The translations under genes and the position numbers were made by a program. DNA of 64,000 nt from Hemicordylus capensis (taxonomy: Eukaryota; Chordata; Lepidosauria; Squamata; Cordylidae). The stretch spans positions 49,029,001 through 49,093,000 of the forward strand of contig NC_069658.1 in NCBI RefSeq assembly GCF_027244095.1, written 5' to 3'. The notes under the pieces are model-generated. The model was not told where the DNA came from. It did no database searches and worked only from the letters and a program-made list of their open reading frames with translations. The stretch's first letter is position 1; each line of letters starts with the position of its first letter. This document shows, in pieces, positions 35,801-44,888 of this stretch.

Positions 35801-38800
35801 TTAGACTGACTTATTGACTTGCCATTATGCACACATATAGTGAAGCATGGGGAATATCCACAGTTCGCTATGAGGAGTTATTTATGGGAAGAACAAAATG
35901 GACAGAAATCTCAGTGTGTTCTGTGAGACATGTATGTGTCCAAAGGAGCTTTTTCAAATTCTGACATGTGTCTTTTAGGAGTAGCAGGCTAAATGTATGT
36001 CCTTTTTGTTTGTTAGGTTTTCTGAGATGTTTATCTCTAGGGTGTGGGACTGGAAGAGGAAAGAACTGCTGATCTGCTGATCATTCTCCACTCCTGGAGA
36101 CCCTAGTTATCACTTCCCTAGCTATGGGAGGAGAGCTGGTCTTGTGGTAGCAAGCACGAATTGTCCCCTTTGCTAAGCAGGATTTGCATTTGAGTGGGAG
36201 ATGACGTGTGTTTGCGCTAAGATATTGCCCATAGGGGGTGGGGCTGCTGTATGCTTGCATGCAGAGGGTGCCAAGTTCCCTCCCTGGCATATCCAAGATA
36301 GGGCTGAGGAAGACTCCAGGCTGCAACCTTGGAGAAACTGCTACTAGTCTGTGTAGACAGTACTGAGCTGTATGGACCAATGATCTGACTCTGTATAAGG
36401 CAGCTTCCTATACCTATAACAGTGTTTCTGTGGTGTTACAAACTCATCTTGCTGCAGTTTTGCATTTGTTGGTATATTACACATAGTCTGCACGTGGGCA
36501 AAAATGATTGGTTGTGTGCATACATGTAAGCTAACTCAGGTCTTTAAATTTTTGTCATAAAATGCATTGTGGTTATTTACCATGAGAAAGTGGTGTTGTC
36601 TTACAGACTATTAAAAGGCTCCCAAATATTCTGATGCAAGATAGTGAACAGGTTTCTGAAAGAACCTCCCAATCCATGGAAGACAAACCTACCAATGCCT
36701 ACTTGCCCTGACAGCTGTATGCTACTCCCAATGTGCTTCTGAAGGGAGTTGCAAGGGAGTGGTGCAAGGGAGTGCAAGGGAGTGGTGGCAGAAGAGGGGG
36801 CATGCCTTCATTTCCTGCTTGGGGGTCTTCTTAGAGACATCTGGTGGACCTCTATGGGAAAAGGGATGGTGGAATAGGTAGACCTTCAGCTTGATCCAGC
36901 AAAGGTGGTCTTCTGTTCACTCCCCTTCAAGAAAGCAGTGTGTTAGGTAACAATGCCATGTCTTAAAGTTGAAAATAAAAGTAAAAATGTTGTGTTATGC
37001 ATGTATGGAATCTGTTCTATGTGTTTCCCTCCTCAGCTTGCCAGAAGTACTTTGAAAGGTATCCAGGGGATCATGACCTTCTATGGGAAGTTGAAGGAGT
37101 AGGACATTGGCACCAGAGAGCCCGTGTTGCTAGTATATTGCAAAGAGAAAGTTTCAAATCCATAGGTATGAGGGCTTTGGGCATAACTGCAGGGAGGGCG
37201 GAAAGTTCTGAAAACCATATACCAGAGGGCCTATCCGAGGCTCTTCAACTGTTGTTGGACTACAGCTCCCATCATCCCTAGTCACATTGTGGCTAGGGAT
37301 GATGGGAGCTATAGTCCAACAATGTCTGAAGAGCCTCAGGTTGGCCTCAGGTAGATATTGTTGGTATCTAATGATTGCTGGAGATAATAGATATTTAAAC
37401 AGGCATATTCGCCTTTAAAAAACAATTTCTTGATTTTTTCTAAGAACAGAAGGCTCACAACAAGAGACCAACAGTTCCCAGACAGAAGAGAACTTTCTGA
37501 AAACTGTGATAGACCACAGCGTGCCAAATGAACAAGCACCTGAGTTCCCTGAAACACAACCAAGTGTAGGTACACAACATGCTTTCTGTATTGTGTATAT
37601 TTTTGTGTGTGTGCCATGTACCTCCAGTTGTCTCCCCCATCCCCATTTTTAATGCCTAAGGATTTTTTTTTTTTAACTGAAATGGAAATATAAGGGGATT
37701 TTTTTAAAAAGTGATTTTGCTTAAGTTTCTCCCTCTCCACCACCTTAAACTCCTTTTGGAGATATTCTATAATTAAACACTTGTGTTGGGAATTTGGTTC
37801 ACAAAGGAACCATGCTGCCCCTCTGGGGCGCAAAGTGTGCTGAACAGCTATTTCAACCCCGCCCAAGCCCCAGTCCTGCTTCCTAAGCCTCTTGGTGTAC
37901 AAAGTGCCTATCATCACGGCTAGGCTGCCCCCACGGGCCCCGCATCTTGGTGGGGGCCTACCTTATCTGTTTTGTTCCCCTCCACTCCTGCTCTAGCTTC
38001 TGAGAAGCGGAGGTGTGGAAGGGTGTGTGTGGAGCACCACAGAGACGCTCTAGGCCAGAACTCTACTGTAGGCATGCACGCACCAAGCACTTCCAGTCCT
38101 ACGTGTACCAGAGTGGCAAGGAGGTACACTGCTGCCTTGCAGGACCGTTTTTAAGCACAGTGCCGGCGGTGGGAATGTGGCCCGGGGGGTGGGGTAAGAG
38201 CAGCTTCCCTGCTCCTTAAAGGTAGCTCCCCCGCCGTCGAATCGGCCAAACCACCAGACCGTAAAAGTGCCCCTGAATCGGTTTGTGCACATCCCTATTC
38301 TACTGTTCTTAATCCACTTCCTTGCACGCCCTTTTCTGCTGCCAGAGATGGCAGTGGTGGCAGCTACAATATAATCATTTTTGGGACTGGTAAGTTCAGG
38401 GTTTGAGGCAGTCAGAGGCAGTGAGTCGGAAGCAGCAAACTGCTGTTTGAGGCAACCACCTCACTTGGCCTCATGTGCAGACTGGCTGTGTGTAGGTGGG
38501 AGGAGCTTGTGCTGTGGGCATCTTTTTTTTTTGCCTCCACCCCCCCCCACAACTTTGCCTCTCAGTCTCGGCATTCTTCACTTTGCTTCCTAATTGTTCT
38601 CATTATGTGGAGATTCCAGATGAACTAAAGCTGAGTGGCATTCCTTTGATCATGTATGAAAACAGTGAAAGTAGCATTTAAGGTAAATATCTTAAGGTGC
38701 AGGCAAATACCTTTCATGCAGGCAATGAAAGAGGTTTAATTTTATAAAAATAATCCAGACGGAATGTGTACAATTGGGTAGTAATTGGGAAGTGAACCCA

Positions 38801-41800
38801 TTAATAATGGGGGGATATGCAGTAGAATAGTGATGCTATCAGTTCTGTGTGTCTTTCATATGTTGGTAATCCTTTTTCTAGGTTGACTCTCATAGAAACA
38901 AAGATGGGTCAGATGTATGTGAAGGCACTTCTGAAGGTAATCAGTCCAATTAGCACCTCTGTTAAATTTTATCCACTTTCACTGTCATCTTCTAATCTTT
39001 CTGTGATTCGCAATACCAAACAGAAGTGTTTCACAACAGCTAAAGATAAGGGGCAAGAAGTAGTTCCAAATTTGTTTTAGAAGAGCAAAATAAATTTAAT
39101 ATAGTGCCTGCTTTTATGACCTGTCTATTCCTATACAGCATGCCAGGTGATAATTTTACTTGGAGGACAAGCTGACTCCCTGGCATTTCCGTAGGTCTCG
39201 TTATTACACTTTTTTCAGAGAATAGGGGCAGCTTCACAAATGCATTTCACATATTGGAGTTCACAGTTCTTTTTGGTGCTCTCCATTGGACATGCAATTG
39301 CATGTTTTGAAGTCCTATGTTTCTGGTCATGTTGCTGAAGAAGAAGGTGTTCTAGACAAAACCTAAAGAAGTATGATTGAAATAAAACTGTAGGTAGTTA
39401 ATGCACATTTGTAGGATTCAGCATACAATTAAATAGTTCTAATGCCTAGGGCCCAATGTTACATATTTAGGCCATTCAGCTGTGTAGGACTTTGTTCAAG
39501 TTCTGTTACATTTACAGTATTTGAATACAATGTTTGCTGATTCTTTTCTCCTTGCTCCTGGTCCCTAGAACTTAATGCTATGCCACCTTCTACTCGAACA
39601 CGAAGTAATCATCTGAAACGTCCCAAGTTGGGGAAGAGAATCCAAGAATCTGACATTCCTGAAAGTGAAGATGTAAATGTTCTGCAAATATCAGAAAACA
39701 GGTATGCTGTTGATTTTATATTTTCCAGTGATATCAGAAATGTGGAGTCCTTGAAATGTCATAGGTCTCATATTGCTCAGCGGTTTTAGGAATGACTTAT
39801 TCAAAAGCATTGTTTACACACTCACATAGTTGTGGATTAGGTATTGAAATATTCTTCAATAAGTTGTGGAACTGAGCTTCACACAGCAAAGAAATTAACC
39901 AACAACTAATGTGGAGCTCGCATCAGACTTCTCCAGTGATTGTTTTTCTTGTGTTCATGTTTGTTCTTGTTAACTTCTCATTATCTTGCTGTATTTCCAC
40001 TAAGGCTGGTAACTTAAGTCAATATTTTTTTAGTTGATTTAATTTGGTTTAGATGATGATTAATTTTAGTGATAGCCAAATATATTTAAATATGTGCCTT
40101 TTTGAGACATTGAAAGGAAGTATGAGAACCTAATAAAGAAAAGCCCTAATAGGATAGTACGAACACTTGTACATGTGTACAGTGTATACACGTTCAGATC
40201 TGTACCCAGGTACAGTTATTCACATATTATATTGAACACAGGTACAGCAGTATACTTCCTGTCTTTACTGAGGACTTGCCGGATATGTATCCAGGTCCAC
40301 TTTTAAAATGAATGCAAGTACTATACAGTCATGCACACAAAAACATCTATGAGCGCACAGACCTCTGTAAACTCACACAACATAATGTCTGAATAGGGCT
40401 AAACACTACTGCTAAGTGTTAGAAGACAAGACCGCCTTTAGCCTTCTGTTCCATCTTGCAGTAAGACTGCAGCTAGATCTGACCTGACCTGAGATTAGGA
40501 TCTCCCTTCTTGTTTTTTAAATTAATAGTAGACAAAGAGATTGAATTGGATTGGGACTGCAGCACTGGGGAAGTGGGGGCAGGGAGCCAATCCTTTTCCT
40601 TGTGTCACCCCCCACCCCCATATAAATTTGCCCTCTCCAGCCTGTCATTTGCTCTGTTTGGGAACAAATCCCAAATGGGGCAGCAGGGGGGGGTGTTGAT
40701 CCCCCTCTCTGATCCACGTTAACCTACACCCCAACAGCTGCTTCTAAAAGAAATGGAAAAAGATGGGAAATCTGATCACACTTCTTTAGTGTCTCATTGA
40801 GTGTGTGGTCCTCAGCTCTACAACCAAAGTAATCTAAGCAATAGGTTTAGGAGACAGCCAAGATATATCAGAACTAGTATAAATTCTGTTGCAGGCCTTC
40901 ATGGGATGAGAGCTAGACATCATTCTAAGAAGTTAAATGCCAAAGCAGGAGAAAAAAAATGGAATTGAAGACTTCTGGTGCATTGGGCTTGTCTGGACAT
41001 AACACTATCTGTTGTCTTGTTTTTTGCTTATTAAATATTGCATATACTCCTTTTCTGCTGCACAGACTGGAACCAATTATACGTGTGTCTGAAAGTTCAG
41101 AAGAGCTGATAGATGAGATGGAAGAGAATGTGACTGAACATGAGCAAGAGACGTTTGTGGAAAATCAAAAACTACCAGCAGAAGACACACCACAGCTATG
41201 TTCTCCATCTGAGAAGCAAGATGACAAAGCGGTGAACTTTGATTAAAGAGACTATTTATTTCAATGAACCCCTGTTCTGGCAATTCTTTTTTTTTTTTTT
41301 TTAACCCAATGTGTGAGAGATGCAAGCTTGGGAGTCTACGAATGTCATTGCCTTGCTCTTTTCGGTTCAGTTGCAAAGTAGTGTATATGCTGTGAAAAGG
41401 ATTCAGACAGATGAGGCCACAGATCAAAGGAAAGCACATGCTTTGGATGCAGAAGGCCCCAAGTTCCTTACCTGCCATCTCCAAGAACAACTAGAAAAGA
41501 CTCCTGTCCAGTGTTTCCTCTAACATGGATTCCCAGGTGTGGTTGACTACACCTCCCATAATCCCCAAGCAAAGGCTATTGCAGCTGGGGATGCTGGGAG
41601 TTGTAGTCAACAACATCTGGGAATCCCTGTTAGAAGGAACACTGCTCCTGTCTGAAACGCTGGAAAGCCAGTTGGAGTAGACAGTACTGACCTAGGTAGA
41701 CCAGTGACTTTACTCTGTGACCATGTTCAGATATAATGGCAGCACCTGAGGTTGCCACCGTTGCCACCCCAGGAGCATGTGCTCCTCCCTGTTCCCACAC

Positions 41801-44800
41801 GAGCCTCTATTTCTGCTCTAGGTTCCAATGTGTCAAGATGGGCTGTATCTTTGGAACCCTCCAGGCTCGGCATATCCTGCCCTGTTTCCCTCAGGGAACC
41901 CAGCATCTCACACTGAGACTTCAAGTAAGTGACAGGTGTCTGGTTTCCTGAGGGAAGTACAGCAGGATATGCCAAGACTGGTGGGTCTGGACAACATGGT
42001 CCATCTTGGCATATCGGAATCTACAACGGAAGCAGAGGCTCAGGTGGGGATGGATGGAGCATGTACTACTGGAGTTGCCATTACATCTGAACCTGGCCTA
42101 TATAAGGCAGCTTGATAGGTTTAGATGGACCCACAGTTACTTTGTACTCTGGACAAGGCTAAAGTTGTGCCCAAGCCTTGTCTGTAGGCTTTACTCTCAT
42201 CTTAAGTAGAAATGGTTCATTTGAACAAGGTTTCTGACTACTTCCACTTGGATTTGACCAGGAAATTATAGCCTTTTCTGTTAGACATGTGGCTCTTGTT
42301 CCTGCGAACAGAATTCTTTAAATAATTACACAAGAATCCAAAGCCATGCACCATTTTGATGTATCAATATCATTTCAGGAAACGGATATAGAGCCACTCA
42401 ATGGAGAACTAACGGAAGATGCTATCAAAGTGTCGATAGTAACTGAAGGGGAAATGGCAAGCGAAGATGGAGAATCAAAGCTGCAGTCCGATAGTCCAGA
42501 GGAAACAACTTTAACCTTACTTGTTCCACTAATCCTTGATTCTTCAGTAAAATCTGCTGAAGACAGTGATGACAATGTGTCAGATAAGGTGAGAGAAATG
42601 TGAAAATTTTTCCATGGTGCTGACACAGTTTCTTGTTAAGGTTGATAAGATATACGAGTACATCATCATAAACAAAAAGACAAAATGCAAAAAAGCACTG
42701 CACCCTATTAATATGCAATGCCGCCTAATGGCGCAGCTTGCCTAGGGAGCAAGAGGTTGCTGGTTTGAATCCCCGCTGGTATGTTTCACAGACTTTGGGA
42801 AACACCTATATTGTTATTATTATTTATTATTATTCAATTTATTTACCGCCCTTCCAAAAATGGCTCAAGGCGGTTTACACGGAGAAATAAACAAATAAGA
42901 TGGAACCCTCTCCCCAAAGGGCTCACAATCTAAAAAGAAACATAAGATAGATACCAGCAACAGTCACTGGAGATACTGTGCTGGGGGTGGGTAGGGCCAG
43001 TTACTCTCCTGCTGCTAAATAAAGAGAACCGCCACATTAAAAGGTGCCTCTTTGCCAAGGCAGCAGCGATATAGCAAAGATGCTGAAAGGCATCATCTCA
43101 TACTGTACGGGAGATGGCAATGGTAAACTCCTCCTGTATTCTACTAAAGACAACCACAGGGCTCTGTGGTCGCCAGGAGTCGACACCAACTCGGCAGCAT
43201 ACTCTACTTTACCAAAGCATTAGTGCGTATAACCATTAACCCAAGATTTGTAGCAGTATTTCAGCCTTCAGAGATGCATCCTTGCTGCTGTTTAAAGCAT
43301 GCCTGCCCTGCTTGTGGGGGCAGAATGCTCTGTTTCCTTGATAAAAGCTGTGATAGAAGGGAAACACCTGAGGATACACTTCTGTTGTAGAAGGGAAACA
43401 CCTGAGGATACACTTGGAAAAAGTGTCCTCAGGACTGCATGAATATGTTCTGTTCATTGTGGGTTTCACTTTCTGTTCCCCTCCTCTGTCTCTTGCATTT
43501 ATTCCAGACTCCTCCTCCCTGCTCAATCTACTCCACCACCACCCCCTATTCATTTATTGACCTTCTTTGTCTTTGCGCTTTTAGAGAGAGAGAGGTGGGC
43601 AAGGGCTTGACTCTGTGGGTGTGCTGCAGAATAGGATTGATCAGGTCTGTTATCTCTCATTTCCATATGCTGCTGTTGACATGTTCATAGAATATAATTA
43701 GAAATTATGATTAATATTCATGATAGCATCTTTGACGTAGGTTCTTTATGAATTGTTTCTTTTAAAAAACTTTTCAACAACAAAAAAACCTTCTTAAAGC
43801 ACTTTACATAGAGCAATACAACTGTTCCCTGTCCTGAAAGGGCTCACGATTAAAAAAAAAAGAAAGAAACACACCCTGCAAAGATCCTGTGTTGGGTTGG
43901 ATAGGGCCAGTTGTTCTCCCCCTGTTAAATATAAGAGAATCAATTTGAGATTTTAAAAATCTCAAAACATCCCGTTCTCCCCCACCCCCACTCTTTGCTC
44001 AGTTAGCGGGGATTATATTGTTGTTTTCCCCCTACCCCAAACTCCTCATATGAAATGTTTGGAGGCTTCTGGGGAGGAGCGGTTATGGTAATGTAAACAA
44101 ATGTAGAATATTTAGGTAGCAGTGGTATCTTTCTTAGCTCTTTAATCATGGGACAAATATAAAGGTTTTGTGGCCCAGGCATGCCATGGCCAAGAGAAAA
44201 TGATCTGGCTCTTGCTTGTTTGGGGTGAGAGATTGCTACACTGCCAGGTAGTTATGATTGCAGAACATGAGTTTTTTCTATCCATAGAACAGCCATATAT
44301 TGACCTTGGTTGAAGGGTTATTGTGAGGAGGAGCAGAAGTATCCACTGATAACATGACTTCTGATTATTTTGGGTTTTATCCCTCAGGTTGAGAACATGG
44401 CAGATTTAGAAGTGCCACCACAAGAGGAACAACAAGCAACACAGAGGAAAAGGGCTCTGGTTCACAATGCAGGCCTTCTCGCACCCACAGACAAGGAAGA
44501 GCCCTCCAATAATGGCCTTTCAAACTCTGTCACAACGGAGGCTCCAGAAGATTCAATTTCTGAGAACGTGTCGCCCAACACAACCTCTTCCCTAGAGGAG
44601 CAAAGTGAGGAGGGCGGGTCTGACTCGCCAGAGGCTGCTGTTGCTCTGGGCCAGGGTTCTCTGGTGATGGTTGAACTGGAGGACATCTCATACCAGCAGC
44701 ACACAGAGGGGCAAAAGAACCAACTGGATGAACAGTCTGAAGAGTCGGCCGAGCCAGCATCTGAGAGAGCAGCAGATAGCAGTTCAGAGGAAGCGGAAAT

Positions 44801-44888
44801 CGAAGTACCCATAGTAGACAGGCGGACCTTACGAAGAAAGGCCAAAGGATACAAAGGGCCACCCAAGAAAAAAGGAAAGCTAATTTAA
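26664..44888 (+). CDS. FAM169A: FAM169A (soluble lamin-associated protein of 75 kDa), 12 coding exons
   Basis: The coding exons join with consistent GT-AG borders and phases: 26667-26801, 27799-27898, 29832-29917, 30957-31128, 33896-34075, 37037-37165, 37450-37565, 38882-38936, 39569-39701, 41066-41231, 42379-42588 and 44388-44888. They give 660 residues, close to the roughly 670 of human FAM169A as I remember it. The first half is well conserved (DLRCGDPENPEFL, LADQWWTIDDIV, GERVVLYVLNRIIYRKQEIE, ILWKKGEAVGFYSVK, LLWEVEGVGHWHQR). Residues 187-196 (RKKHRGKDFG), followed by LLMLEDF, resemble the acetyl-CoA loop of GNAT acetyltransferases, so a GNAT-like fold is an inference. The second half is acidic and disordered-looking and ends with a basic nuclear-localisation-like tail (RRKAKGYKGPPKKKGK). 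Known description: a nuclear lamina-associated protein, with no established enzymatic activity that I can cite. Upstream 5' UTR exon(s) were not found. It converges on NSA2. Confidence 0.95.
27799..27898 (+). CDS. FAM169A: FAM169A coding exon 2
   Basis: CTCTTAG acceptor. Encodes VPIRLSTVGFVPLYGG and ALFAPEDSLA, ending phase 1. The donor is GTTTTG, a weak site. Confidence 0.92.
28068..28453. mobile_element. Fold-back DNA element (TAGGGG ends) in FAM169A intron
   Basis: Ends TAGGGGACGTGTACC and GTGTACACCCCTA, with mirror arms carrying 'ctgccactttcccccac' and 'ggaaagtggtgggg'. Lies about 230 bp before a second copy of the group. Confidence 0.7.
28685..29149. mobile_element. Fold-back DNA element (TAGGGATGTGC ends) in FAM169A intron
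   Basis: Ends TAGGGATGTGCATGAAC and GTTCGTTCACATCTCTA. Flanks CCCTCGAA (28677-28684) and CCTTCGAA (29150-29157) form an 8-bp duplication with one change, which supports hAT membership of the group. The two open frames of 80-150 codons inside are palindrome artefacts. Confidence 0.85.
29558..29672. mobile_element. hAT-like fold-back MITE, diverged
   Basis: CAGGGCTACACAACCTTCACCC with arms 'ggactacaactcccataat' and 'tagtccaaaaacagctgg'. Same family as 47780-47917. Ends partly eroded. Confidence 0.6.
29832..29917 (+). CDS. FAM169A: FAM169A coding exon 3
   Basis: CATTCAAG acceptor, GTAAAA donor. Encodes AVALFLADQWWTIDDIVRTT and PSREGLRQ, the most conserved block of the N-terminal domain. Phase 1 in, phase 0 out. 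Confidence 0.95.
30155..30320 (+). mobile_element. tRNA-derived SINE, 3' half, related to family A
   Basis: 'gcatgcagaaagtcccaggt' followed by 'gccagtcagtgtagacaata' and 'gctagatggaccaatggt'. A second head type sharing the family A tail. Confidence 0.65.
30640..30870 (-). mobile_element. SINE with L2-like tail (family C)
   Basis: Complement of family C: 'cagtttacatagcagagg', 'ttctctgtcccaagggggcc', 'tcttcccctgctaaatagaa' and 'ctttgcccagttagtagggg'. Confidence 0.7.
30957..31128 (+). CDS. FAM169A: FAM169A coding exon 4
   Basis: TATATAG acceptor, GTAAGG donor. Encodes VKSIGERVVLYVLNRIIYRK, FLCHGSHDYAKILWKKGEAV and GFYSVKLP. Phase 0 in, phase 1 out. Confidence 0.95.
31690..31980 (+). mobile_element. 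tRNA-derived SINE (family A/composite)
   Basis: 'agagctggtcttgtgatagc' head followed by 'ggccatagctcagaggaa' and 'ggtataaggcagcttcctat'. It looks like two related SINE heads fused to one tail. Confidence 0.65.
32020..32115. mobile_element. hAT-like fold-back MITE, diverged
   Basis: 'cccagatgttgttggacttc' and its mirror 'gaagtccaacaacatctggg' form a short hairpin. The terminal CAGGG ends are eroded. Confidence 0.55.
33415..33618 (-). mobile_element. Sauria-type tRNA SINE
   Basis: Complement of the copy at 6341: 'tatcccgcacttcctccaag', 'tgtgaggtagatgaagctga', 'ggggatttgaactccccggt' and 'accactacaccacactg'. Confidence 0.8.
33896..34075 (+). CDS. FAM169A: FAM169A coding exon 5 (GNAT-like loop)
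   Basis: CTTGCAG acceptor, GTAAGC donor. Encodes SICSAFLTQSYQLPVLDTMF, then RKKHRGKDFGLLMLEDFVDS. The RGKDFG loop is placed like motif A of GNAT folds. Phase 1 both sides. Confidence 0.95.
34303..34545 (-). mobile_element. tRNA-derived SINE (family B), near full length
   Basis: On the minus strand it starts near 'gccgcaggagggaaatgctt', has a B-box-like 'ggttcaaatccccactgcta', and ends 'ggcacactttacctttacc'. Confidence 0.75.
34600..35235 (+). mobile_element. L2-like LINE 3' ends, two pieces
   Basis: 'aagatcatctggagaggttc' and 'ggaatgtgctccctgttg' lead to a first AT-rich tail near 35040. A second piece ends 'cgccctgagccatttttgga', 'gggcggtatataaatcaaat' and AAATAAATA at about 35232. That tail is the one shared with family C SINEs. 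Confidence 0.75.
35380..35540. mobile_element. hAT-like fold-back MITE, diverged
   Basis: Mirror arms 'tgttggatcacaactccctt' and 'gggagttgtggtccaacagc'. Terminal repeats are not clean. Confidence 0.5.
36129..36415 (+). mobile_element. tRNA-derived SINE (family A)
   Basis: 'gagagctggtcttgtggtag' head, 'ccctccctggcatatccaag' middle and 'ggcagcttcctatacctat' tail. The most complete plus-strand copy of this family. Confidence 0.75.
36640..36915 (+). mobile_element. CR1 LINE 3' end
   Basis: The 3' UTR wording 'aggagtg...gccttcatttcctgctt', 'ggtggacctctatgggaaaa' and 'gaccttcagcttgatccagc' matches the CR1 terminus at 21850-22000. Only the 3' UTR remains. Confidence 0.6.
37037..37165 (+). CDS. FAM169A: FAM169A coding exon 6
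   Basis: CCCTCCTCAG acceptor, GTATGA donor. Encodes ACQKYFERYPGDHDLLWEVE and GVGHWHQRARVASILQRES, the end of the conserved globular half. Phase 1 both sides. Confidence 0.95.
37231..37345. mobile_element. hAT-like fold-back MITE
   Basis: 'gaggctcttcaactgttgtt' mirrors 'caacaatgtctgaagagcct'. Arms 'ctacagctcccatcatccct' and complement. Lies just after FAM169A exon 6. Confidence 0.65.
37450..37565 (+). CDS. FAM169A: FAM169A coding exon 7
   Basis: Acceptor TAAGAACAG and donor GTAGGT were chosen because they keep the frame open on both sides. It encodes GSQQETNSSQTEENFLKTVI and ends PETQPS. An alternative AG 5 bp upstream would lead quickly to a stop. Low conservation, as expected for the disordered half. 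Confidence 0.8.
37915..38297. mobile_element. Fold-back DNA element fragment (TAGGGATGTGC group)
   Basis: The right end GGTTTGTGCACATCCCTA is the group's terminal repeat. The left boundary is not clear. Confidence 0.55.
38882..38936 (+). CDS. FAM169A: FAM169A coding exon 8 (55 bp)
   Basis: TTTTTCTAG acceptor, GTAATC donor. Encodes VDSHRNKDGSDVCEGTSE, compatible with the ASTSEG region of the human protein. A small exon supported mainly by frame continuity. Confidence 0.8.
39569..39701 (+). CDS. FAM169A: FAM169A coding exon 9
   Basis: CCCTAG acceptor, GTATGC donor. Encodes STRTRSNHLKRPKLGKRIQE, a basic patch (LKRPKLGKR) that could serve as a nuclear signal. Phase 1 in, phase 2 out. Confidence 0.92.
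40141..40405. mobile_element. Short inverted-repeat DNA element rich in GTAC motifs
   Basis: The complement of the element at 2033-2287: shared 'cacttgtacatgtgtaca', 'gatctgtacccaggtacag' and end 'ataatgtctgaatagggct'. Confidence 0.6.
41066..41231 (+). CDS. FAM169A: FAM169A coding exon 10
   Basis: GCTGCACAG acceptor, GTGAAC donor (weak). Encodes LEPIIRVSESSEELIDEMEE and CSPSEKQDDKA, acidic and low complexity. Phase 2 in, phase 0 out. Confidence 0.9.
41509..41644. mobile_element. hAT-like fold-back MITE with perfect target duplication
   Basis: CAGTGTTTCCTCTAAC at the left and GTTAGAAGGAACACTG at the right. CTCCTGTC is exactly repeated on each side (41501-41508, 41645-41652). Confidence 0.95.
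41720..42099. mobile_element. Inverted-repeat DNA element with GTTCAGATATAATGGC ends
   Basis: ATGTTCAGATATAATGGCA at the left and TGCCATTACATCTGAACCTG at the right are inverted repeats. Inner mirrored blocks include 'ggcatatcctgccctgtttc' and 'agcaggatatgcc'. Sits inside the SINE tail. Confidence 0.7.
42379..42588 (+). CDS. FAM169A: FAM169A coding exon 11
   Basis: CATTTCAG acceptor, GTGAGA donor. Encodes ETDIEPLNGELTEDAIKVSI and LTLLVPLILDSSVKSAEDSD, 70 codons, phase 0 both sides. Confidence 0.93.
42721..43215 (+). mobile_element. tRNA-derived SINE (family B) split by a family C SINE
   Basis: The head 'gccgcctaatggcgcagctt' with B-box-like 'ggtttgaatccccgctggta' and the tail 'gtcgccaggagtcgacacca' are one family B copy. 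A minus-strand family C SINE (42811-43060) separates them. Confidence 0.75.
42811..43060 (-). mobile_element. SINE with L2-like tail (family C), nested in family B
   Basis: Well-preserved copy. On the minus strand it ends with the tail 'taaaccgccttgagccattt'. It interrupts an older family B SINE. Confidence 0.8.
43780..44000 (-). mobile_element. SINE with L2-like tail (family C), diverged
   Basis: 'ctttacatagagcaatacaa', 'tgtcctgaaagggctcacga' and 'ggccagttgttctccccctg' are the family C body read backwards. Confidence 0.65.
44388..44888 (+). CDS. FAM169A: FAM169A last coding exon
   Basis: CCCTCAG acceptor; stop TAA at 44886-44888. Encodes a serine/glutamate-rich stretch (SENVSPNTTSSLEEQSEEGG) and the conserved C-terminus EIEVPIVDRRTLRRKAKGYK followed by GPPKKKGKLI. 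The tail matches human FAM169A closely, so the stop is secure. Confidence 0.96.
   Translation, partial: VENMADLEVPPQEEQQATQRKRALVHNAGLLAPTDKEEPSNNGLSNSVTTEAPEDSISENVSPNTTSSLEEQSEEGGSDSPEAAVALGQGSLVMVELEDISYQQHTEGQKNQLDEQSEESAEPASERAADSSSEEAEIEVPIVDRRTLRRKAKGYKGPPKKKGKLI

Larger units (their letters stand above)
41411..42125 (+). mobile_element. SINE split by two DNA elements
   Basis: SINE pieces at 41411-41508 ('gcacatgctttggatgcaga'), 41653-41719 ('gtagacagtactgacctag') and 42100-42125 ('tatataaggcagcttgatag') read as one copy once the inserts at 41509-41644 and 41720-42099 are set aside. Confidence 0.7.

Noticed and set aside
37336-37917. 193-codon minus-strand open frame
   Set aside because: It lies antisense over a FAM169A exon and its intron, is full of lysine/leucine low-complexity wording, and matches no family I know.
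38882-38936. FAM169A exon 7 ending at 37569 (GTACAC donor)
   Set aside because: Joining from 37569 would place an immediate stop in the next exon. Ending at 37565 (GTAGGT) keeps it open.
42721-42785. tRNA-like head with 'ggtttgaatccccgct'
   Set aside because: SINE family B head, repeated at 34303-34545 and 51665-51895, and split by another SINE.
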